A DNA stretch of 64,000 nucleotides from assembly GCA_913020115.1 (NCBI GenBank), contig CAJWBQ010000002.1, positions 124,001 to 188,000 of the forward strand. Reading direction: 5' to 3'. Below are positions 57,839 through 64,000 of the stretch, piece by piece; the stretch's first letter is position 1; every line of letters begins with the position of its first letter. Source of the stretch: an uncultured Cellvibrionales bacterium (GTDB lineage Bacteria; Pseudomonadota; Gammaproteobacteria; Pseudomonadales; Cellvibrionaceae). Both the position numbers and the translations under genes were made by a program. The notes beneath the pieces are model-generated. The model was given only the letters and a program-made list of their open reading frames with translations. It was not told where the DNA came from and did no database searches.

Positions 57839-57861
57839 GATAAACGCCCGGGGATTAGTCA

Positions 57862-58557
57862 TTAGAAAGGCCACACTGGGCTATTGAAAACACGCCCCAA
57901 CCAGCCCATTTGCGCCGAGTCCGCCAAACTGCCACGGCCGCTATAGGTAATTCGAGCATTTGCCAGCTTAAAAGACATCACAGTGTTTTCAGGCCCAACA
58001 TCTTCGGGGCGCACAATACCGCTTATGCGAATAAATTCGTCCCCCTGGTTCAAGGTCAGCCATTTTTCACCTCGAACTTGTAAATTGCCGTTGGGTAATA
58101 TTCCCGCCACGGTGACAGAAATATTGCCGCTTAAGCTGTTACTTTGGTCTGCGTCCGCTTCGCCGGTAAATTCTCGGTCGCCACTAATATTGGTCGCAAG
58201 GCTAAGCGCCTTCAGCGAGGGATTTGTGCCCAGCAAGGTGTTGCCTGCAGCATTCTCCCCGATAGTTACCGCAGAACCTTTGTCTACTGTGACATTGCTC
58301 GATTTACTAGAAGAAGTCTGTTCATTCAACACCACAGTAATTAAGTCACCAACACGACGCGCTTTAGTATCACTATAAAGGGAGTTTGAATTCGCAACGT
58401 TATAGATTGCACCGGAAGACGCGACAGGCATGACTGTGGGCAGAGGGTGAACTGGTGCAAACGCTGGATCATTAGGTTCCGCCGGAATTTGCACCACGCA
58501 GGCATACTGCGCCACACTCAATAACAGAATAAATAAGACTCTCGCGGCTCGTTTCAT
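57862..58557 (-). CDS. flgH: Flagellar L-ring protein FlgH
   Basis: Outer-membrane L-ring lipoprotein of 231 residues. The signal peptide ends AQYAC; the cysteine fits a lipoprotein but the -3 residue (Gln) departs from the normal Leu-x-x-Cys box. The domain has [20 protein letters not shown] and [11 protein letters not shown], and ends in [19 protein letters not shown]. It lies 39 bases after flgG. Confidence 0.96.
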   Translation of the reverse strand: MKRAARVLFILLLSVAQYACVVQIPAEPNDPAFAPVHPLPTVMPVASSGAIYNVANSNSLYSDTKARRVGDLITVVLNEQTSSSKSSNVTVDKGSAVTIGENAAGNTLLGTNPSLKALSLATNISGDREFTGEADADQSNSLSGNISVTVAGILPNGNLQVRGEKWLTLNQGDEFIRISGIVRPEDVGPENTVMSFKLANARITYSGRGSLADSAQMGWLGRVFNSPVWPF

Positions 58558-58596
58558 CAGCTTAACCCTGCACCTTCTATCAATGACTAACAGCCG

Positions 58597-59382
58597 CTAT
58601 AAGTTCTGCGACAAGAATTGCAACATTGAATCAGCGGTAGACACTACTTTTGAGTTCAATTCATAGACTCTTTGAGTTGTGATCATGTTCACCATCTCTT
58701 CAACAATATCAACGTTAGAGTTTTCTAATACGCCCTGCTTCAGACTGCCTAAACCGTCTAAGCCTGGTGTGCCGCCTACGGGGTCACCACTGGCCGCGGT
58801 CTGTAGATATACGTTTCCACCCACCGACTGCAAGCCAGCGGGGTTGATGAAATCGACTGTCTCGATTTGGCCAAGATTCTGATCCGCGGTTTGACCGGCG
58901 AGTGATGCCGAAACTGTTCCATCCGTACCAATAGTGATTTTCTGCGTGCCCGCTGGAATGGTAATGGCCGGCTGCATTACTTGACCACTGGCGCTGACAA
59001 GCTCGCCCTGGTCGCTAATTTGAAACTGACCATCGCGGGTATAGCCAATGTCGCCGTTAGGCTGTAAAAGCTGGAAGAAACCGCGACCGTCAATGGCGAT
59101 ATCTAAGGACTGCCCCGTTACCTGCATGCTGCCTTCAGTAAATTGCTTTTGCGTGGCAACAACGCGTGTACCAGTACCAATTTGCAGCCCAGAGGGCAGT
59201 TGAGTGTCTTGCGTAGCCTGAGCACCTGGCTGACGCTGCACTTGATAAAACAGGTCTTCAAACACGGCTCGGTTACGCTTGAAACCAACCGTAGAGGCGT
59301 TTGCCAAGTTGTTCGATATTGTGGAGAGCTGTTTGTCTTGGGCGCTCAATCCGGTCTTGCTGATGTATAGTGCTGCGTGCAT
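58597..59382 (-). CDS. flgG: Distal rod protein FlgG
   Basis: Distal rod subunit of 261 residues. The N-terminal LYISKTGLSAQDKQLSTISN and NNLANASTVGFKRNRA, and the C-terminal LENSNVDIVEEMVNMITTQR and TADSMLQFLSQ, are classic FlgG motifs. It starts 57 bases after flgF. Confidence 0.97.
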   Translation of the reverse strand: MHAALYISKTGLSAQDKQLSTISNNLANASTVGFKRNRAVFEDLFYQVQRQPGAQATQDTQLPSGLQIGTGTRVVATQKQFTEGSMQVTGQSLDIAIDGRGFFQLLQPNGDIGYTRDGQFQISDQGELVSASGQVMQPAITIPAGTQKITIGTDGTVSASLAGQTADQNLGQIETVDFINPAGLQSVGGNVYLQTAASGDPVGGTPGLDGLGSLKQGVLENSNVDIVEEMVNMITTQRVYELNSKVVSTADSMLQFLSQNL

Positions 59383-59439
59383 AAGATCACCTGTCTCTAT
59401 TTTTTATCGCGACTGTTTTTTGGCTCTAAGCCCCGATAC

Positions 59440-60183
59440 TTACTGTGTTTGCAATAAACGTGCCGAGGCTTCGGAATTCGTTTCTACTGTTTTCATCATT
59501 TTTATGTGCATTTCGTATTGCCGTGCCAGTGACAGCACTTCAGTAAATTCATTAATGGCGTTTACGTTGCTGCTCTCGAGAAATCCCGACACAATACGAA
59601 CATCGCCGTCTACCTCTAAAGGCTCACCGTCACGACTGCGGGTTAGGCCGTCGTTACCTTTTGTCATATTTTTTACGTCATCACCCACTAATTTGATACG
59701 GTCAACTAACACCAGAGTGGCCGCCCCTTCCCCCGCGCCCAAAACGGTAATGCTGCCGTCACTGCCAATATCAATTTTTTCCGCAGGAGGCAAAACAATC
59801 GGTCCGCCGTCACCCAAAACAGGCAAGCCATTGGCCGTCAGGAGTTCGCCATTGGGGCCGAGCGCTAAATTACCCGCTCGGGTATAAGCTTCACTACCAT
59901 CGGGAGCTTGCACGGCAATCATGCCTTTGCCACGAATGGAAAAATCCAACTCGCGACCGGTAGACATCATTGAGCCTTCACTGAAATCAGTACTGGGGCT
60001 TTCGGTAAGTGCGTAGGCACGGCTCTGATGACCGTCACCGTGATACACCGCCATGCTGCGCGCTTGGGCAAAGTCGGCGCGAAAGCCGGTGGTATTCACG
60101 TTGGCTAGGTTGTTAGCGTGAACTGACTGAGCCAGCATGTTGTGCTTGGCGCCGGTCATTGCAATATAAAGTGCCTTATCCAT
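59440..60183 (-). CDS. flgF: Proximal rod protein FlgF
   Basis: Proximal rod subunit of 247 residues. I start it at ATG 60183 (MDKALYIAMTGAKH) behind AGGAG; the longer frame to 60315 has an unlikely Arg/Cys-rich leader that runs through the promoter. Motifs: NNLANVNTTGFRADFAQARS near 28-47 and the C-terminal LESSNVNAINEFTEVLSLAR. It is the first gene of the flgFGHIJKL operon with a sigma-54 promoter at 60289-60304. Confidence 0.96.
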   Translation of the reverse strand: MDKALYIAMTGAKHNMLAQSVHANNLANVNTTGFRADFAQARSMAVYHGDGHQSRAYALTESPSTDFSEGSMMSTGRELDFSIRGKGMIAVQAPDGSEAYTRAGNLALGPNGELLTANGLPVLGDGGPIVLPPAEKIDIGSDGSITVLGAGEGAATLVLVDRIKLVGDDVKNMTKGNDGLTRSRDGEPLEVDGDVRIVSGFLESSNVNAINEFTEVLSLARQYEMHIKMMKTVETNSEASARLLQTQ

Positions 60184-60243
60184 CAAAAACTCCTGTCTGC
60201 AAACTTTCGCCGCCGAGCGGCAAAAATTAGCTGTTCTGTTGAC

Positions 60244-60268
60244 AAAAAACCGCGCTAACGGGTTTTTT
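60244..60268. other. Terminator-like hairpin in the flgF leader
   Basis: AAAAAACC (60244-60251) pairs with GGTTTTTT (60261-60268) over a nine-base loop. On the minus strand the T-run is part of the stem, as in short intrinsic terminators. It lies between the flgF promoter and the flgF start, so any transcript from that promoter must pass it; it also lies behind flgE. Confidence 0.6.
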
Positions 60269-60288
60269 ACATAACTTAAACAGGAAAT

Positions 60289-60304
60289 TGCAAGACGCGG
60301 GCCA
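60289..60304 (-). promoter_or_regulatory. Sigma-54 promoter of the flgF operon
   Basis: Minus-strand TGGCCCGCGTCTTGCA has TGGC at -24 and TTGCA at -12 with exact spacing. The -24 box is within a GGGCCA-ACA-TGGCCC inverted repeat (60299-60313) that may be a weak terminator of the flgBCDE transcript or an operator. Confidence 0.87.
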
Positions 60305-60354
60305 ACATGGCCCACGCACTGAATAAAACAGAAATAGGTCTAAAAAGAAGGGAT

Positions 60355-62790
60355 TTAGATGTTCAAGATGGTTTGTGTTACCTGATCGGCAGTTTCAATG
60401 GTTTTTGCATTGGACTGATAGTTGCGCTGAGCAATAATCAGTTTCACCAACTCCGCAGATAGGTCTACGTTAGAGTCTTCCAAGCCACCGGACTGAATGG
60501 CGCCCAACGCTGAACTCTGTGGCGTACCCACAACCACCGTGCCCGATTCAAATGTTTCAGCCCAGTTGGTGCTGCCTAAAGGCTGCAAACCGCCTTCATT
60601 GGTAAAACCGCCCAAAGCCACTTGCCCAAGTACTTGCGCCTGACCATTAGTGAATCGCGCAAAGATAATGCCCGCATCATCAATATTCAAGCCGGTTAAA
60701 CGGCCCGTGGTAAAACCGTTTTGCGTTACCGCGATAACACCGAAGTCACTACCGAACTGTGTTGTGCCGTCAATATCAATCTCGAAGTTAGAATCGGTGG
60801 CAGGAGACGTAATGGGCAATGTGCCTGCGGGATTAGATCCTAAAGCACCATTGAAATTGCCATTCTCATCAACGGGAGTCCAGTTTGTAACCAAGAATGG
60901 GCCGTCAGACGCGGGGTCTAATGTACCATCTGAGTTAAATCGCATATTAAATTGCGCTCGGCCAGGCAAGGAACTACCCGCCGCCGGATTACCCACGTCG
61001 TGACCATCAATCAATACATACATAGACCATGTATTTGAAGTGGTTGCCGTATTAAGGGGGTCTGTTCTCTCTTTCACGAAATACTGGGTCATTATGTGAG
61101 AATTACCCAAACTGTCATACACCGTTACAGAGGTAGCCGAGTTATAAGTCTCAGGGTCTAAGGGATCAAAAGTATTACTAGAGTTACCTGGCAACGAGCC
61201 CCAGACATTACCGGGCGTTATAGCATTGGCCAACACTGTGACGCCGTCGGCCACGCTCACATCAACCTCGCCGCCAATAATTCTTTGCTCAGCAATGTTC
61301 AGTACTAATGCGCCAGCGCTATTTGCCGGTGGCGCCAGAGATGATCCAGCCGCCGTTAAGCCTTCTATACTGACAACATCTGTGGGGTCAGCACCCAAGT
61401 TTTGAATGATGATGTCCTCACCATTTTGCGCAGTGACATCAACTGAGGGGTTACCAAAACCATCAACCGATTGCACAGCCGAAATCCCGGTTATGTTCGC
61501 GCCATTAATCGCGTTAACAATCTCCTGGACGGTTGAACCCGTTGTTGTCAAATTAATAAAACTAGTGGCCCCTCCGCCCGCCGAGGGTTTAAGCGCCAAG
61601 ATCAATTCGCCGGATGCGAAGGTACTGCCAATATCACTCAGACGCACTTGAGTATGTGCACTGGCACTAACACCCAAATTCTGTAATTGGTTTTGCAAAT
61701 TAATTTCGGTAGCAATTTCGCGAGCCGAAGCATTGTTTCCAGGAACCGTGGAAAGGTCGAGAGTGGTAGTTCCGGTCGCAGTAATTACATCTAGCAGGCC
61801 TGGATTATAGCCGTTGTCTTGCACCTCAAACGCCGAACTGGCACCCGGGGAAATGTTGCTGATAATACTCTGCAAACCCGCCGCACCGGTTCCGCCATAA
61901 GTTACAGAAAAATTGGTGCCATTACCTGCACCAGTACCCGTATAGCGGATTTCTATTGGTCCAGTTCCAACACCGGATGTATCTACCGCCGTAAAATCGT
62001 CATAAGGCGCTGGCGCTGGCGCGGTGAATGCAGCATTCAATACAGCCACCAATTCCGTCGCGTCATCAATTAGGGCATCATTATTACCAACCGCACCTAC
62101 AGTCGCCCCGGTAAAGCTGACAGTGAAGGCCGCGTTACCGCTCACAGAAAAATTCATATCCGCGTTGTTCGCGTTAAAATCGAAGGCGCTTGCCGCAAAC
62201 ACTGAGCTAATAGACGTTGAAATAGTACCAGCAGCTGAAGGCAAAAGAACATTTGAACCGTCAGCACTTACCAAAAGTTCTTCTGGGGCCACTTCGGTGG
62301 CATCTAGGTTAAATTCGGAGTTTACAATGGCTGTAGGCTGAGGTGCTTGGTTACCGCTCTGCACCTGCAAATCGGTGAGCACACCATTAATAATATTGCC
62401 ATCTGAATCCGCACCAAAACCTTGCAAGCGCGCCCCGGAATTGTCGACAATAAACCCTTCTTTATTCGTAGAAAACATGCCCGCGCGAGTGTACGAAACA
62501 TCGCCATCATCACTCATGATGAAGAAGCCCCCGCCATTAATCGCGAGATCTAAACTACTGTCACTAAAAGAAATATTACCCTGAGTAAATTGCTGAGCCA
62601 CATCGGTTAGCAATACACCGCTACCTGTTGAGTTAGAGCCACTACCCAAAATTGAACTGGCGTATACGTCGCCAAATTCAGCACGCGAGCGCTTAAACCC
62701 TGTGGTACTGGCGTTGGCAATATTGTTGCCCGTTGCCCGTAGGTCGGCGTCAGCCGCCTTGATGCCCGTTAGGCCAATATTAAATGACAT
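60355..62790 (-). CDS. flgE: Hook protein FlgE, oversized
   Basis: Hook subunit of 811 residues, about twice the 400-450 common in enteric bacteria. The N-terminal FNIGLTGIKAADADLRATGN and NNIANASTTGFKRSRAEFGD, the D2-type VTVYDSLGNSHIMTQYFVK and the C-terminal LEDSNVDLSAELVKLIIAQR are diagnostic. The expansion lies around residues 165-540 and contains flagellin-like Ala/Thr/Gly/Asp-rich units. GAGGA precedes the ATG. Confidence 0.96.
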   Translation of the reverse strand: MSFNIGLTGIKAADADLRATGNNIANASTTGFKRSRAEFGDVYASSILGSGSNSTGSGVLLTDVAQQFTQGNISFSDSSLDLAINGGGFFIMSDDGDVSYTRAGMFSTNKEGFIVDNSGARLQGFGADSDGNIINGVLTDLQVQSGNQAPQPTAIVNSEFNLDATEVAPEELLVSADGSNVLLPSAAGTISTSISSVFAASAFDFNANNADMNFSVSGNAAFTVSFTGATVGAVGNNDALIDDATELVAVLNAAFTAPAPAPYDDFTAVDTSGVGTGPIEIRYTGTGAGNGTNFSVTYGGTGAAGLQSIISNISPGASSAFEVQDNGYNPGLLDVITATGTTTLDLSTVPGNNASAREIATEINLQNQLQNLGVSASAHTQVRLSDIGSTFASGELILALKPSAGGGATSFINLTTTGSTVQEIVNAINGANITGISAVQSVDGFGNPSVDVTAQNGEDIIIQNLGADPTDVVSIEGLTAAGSSLAPPANSAGALVLNIAEQRIIGGEVDVSVADGVTVLANAITPGNVWGSLPGNSSNTFDPLDPETYNSATSVTVYDSLGNSHIMTQYFVKERTDPLNTATTSNTWSMYVLIDGHDVGNPAAGSSLPGRAQFNMRFNSDGTLDPASDGPFLVTNWTPVDENGNFNGALGSNPAGTLPITSPATDSNFEIDIDGTTQFGSDFGVIAVTQNGFTTGRLTGLNIDDAGIIFARFTNGQAQVLGQVALGGFTNEGGLQPLGSTNWAETFESGTVVVGTPQSSALGAIQSGGLEDSNVDLSAELVKLIIAQRNYQSNAKTIETADQVTQTILNI

Positions 62791-62817
62791 ATGCCTGTCC
62801 TCATAAGGTGAATACGC

Positions 62818-63498
62818 TTATTGAATGGTGGTAACTTGCGACATAGGAACTGGGCCTATGCCTTGTAAATTAAGGGTCATCTCCCGGGTCGCGTTCCCCA
62901 GTGTCACACTGTTAACGTTGGCGCCCAGCAGAGTATTAAGTTCTTGAGTTTTATCGTCGATCTTGGTTTCTGCCTTAATACGGTAATTGCCAGACGGCAA
63001 TAAGTTGCCGTCGTTGTCTTTGCCGTCCCAGCCAAAGTCTACTGTGCCGGCCGGCTGACTACCCAGGTTAGCACTGCGTAATAAGGCGCCCTTGTCGTCG
63101 TATACACTCAGTACTACGTTAGCGCTGGTGACTGGGAGCTCAATCGCCCCCGTGAACATCTCACCTTCTTGTAAATATCCCGTATCGGTGTCTACCTGCA
63201 CCTGACGCCCCACTAACAGAGAAGCTTCAAGTGCTTGATTTGACTGCGAACTCTCGGCAAAACTCGTCATGGTATCGTTAAGGTTATCGATACCTTCAAG
63301 CGAACTAAACTGCGCCAACTGCGCAATAAACTCGCCATTGTCTTGAGGCTCCAGCGGGTTTTGGTTCTCCAGCTGAGTCACTAAGAGCTTTAGGAATTCG
63401 TCTTTGCCCAACTCATTCGACGCAGCGTTGGTTTCTTCCTGCGTTCGAAATTGGTCAAGGTAACTTGCACCGGTAGCTTCTGTTGCATTAGTTTCCAT
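62818..63498 (-). CDS. flgD: Hook capping protein FlgD
   Basis: Hook cap of 226 residues needed for hook assembly. The N-terminal motif [20 protein letters not shown] and [18 protein letters not shown] is typical. The FlgD immunoglobulin-like and Tudor-like parts follow ([20 protein letters not shown]). It lies 17 bases after flgC and 27 before flgE. Confidence 0.97.
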   Translation of the reverse strand: METNATEATGASYLDQFRTQEETNAASNELGKDEFLKLLVTQLENQNPLEPQDNGEFIAQLAQFSSLEGIDNLNDTMTSFAESSQSNQALEASLLVGRQVQVDTDTGYLQEGEMFTGAIELPVTSANVVLSVYDDKGALLRSANLGSQPAGTVDFGWDGKDNDGNLLPSGNYRIKAETKIDDKTQELNTLLGANVNSVTLGNATREMTLNLQGIGPVPMSQVTTIQ

Positions 63499-63515
63499 TG
63501 GTCTCTACCTACCTA

Positions 63516-63962
63516 TTATTGACCCAGAGTCAGCACACGCTGCATCATAGATTTCGCCGCGTTCATCGTTTCTACGTTCACTTGAAACGCGCGGGATGCC
63601 GATATCATATTGGTCATCTCTTCCATGATGTTCACGTTGGGGTAAAACACATAACCTTCTTCATCAGCCTCAGGGTGATTGGGCTCATAACGACGTTGCA
63701 ACTCGGCGTCGCTCTCCACAACCCCCATAACCTGCACTCCGTAAGTACTGCCGTCTGGGTCAGCAAAAGAGTCTATGCCTTGACTGCCGCCCATAGCCTG
63801 CTGATGCATTGCCGCAAACACGGGGTGACGGCCGCGATACACTTCATCGACGCTACTGCTGGCTGACTGCGCATTGGCCATGTTGCTGGCCGTGGTGTTC
63901 AAGCGCACACTCTGTGCATTCATGCCGCTGGAGGCGATATCAAATACTGTGCTTAGACCCAT
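63516..63962 (-). CDS. flgC: Proximal rod protein FlgC
   Basis: Rod subunit of 148 residues. The N-terminal FDIASSGMNAQSVRLNTTAS and the C-terminal YPNVNIMEEMTNMISASRAF and ETMNAAKSMMQRVLTLGQ are diagnostic. GGGAGA precedes the ATG. It starts two bases after the flgB stop. Confidence 0.97.
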   Translation of the reverse strand: MGLSTVFDIASSGMNAQSVRLNTTASNMANAQSASSSVDEVYRGRHPVFAAMHQQAMGGSQGIDSFADPDGSTYGVQVMGVVESDAELQRRYEPNHPEADEEGYVFYPNVNIMEEMTNMISASRAFQVNVETMNAAKSMMQRVLTLGQ

Positions 63963-63964
63963 GA

Positions 63965-64000
63965 TTAATCTCCCTTAATAGCCGTCATCAGGCCTTTAAA
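63965..64000 (-). CDS. flgB: Proximal rod protein FlgB, C-terminal end only
   Basis: Only the last 11 codons and the stop are in the window (FKGLMTAIKGD then TAA). The GLMTAIKG ending is typical of FlgB, and the gene precedes flgC in the standard order. Confidence 0.75.
   Translation of the reverse strand, partial: FKGLMTAIKGD

Noticed and set aside
59279..59887. Open frame of about 200 codons on the plus strand opposite flgG/flgF
   Set aside because: It is fully antisense to two clear rod genes, crosses their junction, and shows no ribosome site or recognisable domain.

Overview
This window is a polar-flagellum gene cluster from a Gammaproteobacterium. The regulators (FleQ, FleS, FleR), the order of the fli and flg blocks and the sigma-54/sigma-28 promoters match the Pseudomonas/Vibrio type of hierarchy. 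Moderate base composition and an Oar-like TonB receptor would fit a marine lineage such as the Cellvibrionales, but the genus cannot be named from sequence alone.

Layout. 1-2811: a partial TonB-dependent receptor, not flagellar. 3136-8689: export apparatus and switch genes flhB-fliR-fliQ-fliP-fliO-fliN-fliM-fliL. 9005-10648: fliK. 10821-13283: hptB-hsbR-hsbA partner-switching module. 13563-19382: fliJ-I-H-G-F-E. 19629-19814: small basic protein. 19985-24262: fleR, fleS, fleQ. 24479-25665: two fliS copies flanking fliT. 25865-28608 (+): methyltransferase, flavoprotein, methyltransferase. 28624-37902: ten-gene nonulosonate operon (pseB, pseC, pseG, pseI plus accessory enzymes). 38189-38566: third fliS. 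38796-40814 (+): maf-type glycosyltransferase. 40909-50273: fliD, flaG and two very large flagellins. 50642-50974 (+): second FliT-like chaperone. 50982-64000: flgL-K-J-I-H-G-F, flgE-D-C and the 3' end of flgB. The neighbours flhA, flhF, fliA, flgM and flgA are not in the window.

Regulation. Nine sites match the sigma-54 -24/-12 consensus with exact GG-N10-GC spacing, before fliL, fliK, fliE, fleS, fliS (25665), the + strand methyltransferase cassette, maf, the second flagellin and flgF. Four sites match sigma-28, before fliT-fliS, fliS (38566), fliD and the first flagellin. So one flagellin and one fliS look sigma-54 dependent, the other flagellin and two fliS copies look sigma-28 dependent, and the glycan-modification cassette and maf are tied to the flagellar regulon.

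Function. The genes build the export gate, C-ring, MS-ring, rod, hook, junction and filament. They also appear to make an activated pseudaminic-acid-type sugar, decorate it with methyl and possibly formyl groups, and transfer it to flagellin through Maf. No PseH-type acetyltransferase is visible; two formyltransferase-fold proteins occupy that place. The axial proteins FliC, FlgK, FlgL, FlgE and FliD are all much longer than usual, and a related module of about 95-115 residues recurs in both flagellins and in FlgK. The best candidates for undescribed biology are the sigma-54-driven modification cassette at 25786-28608, the matched pairs of flagellins and chaperones, and the shared axial-protein module.
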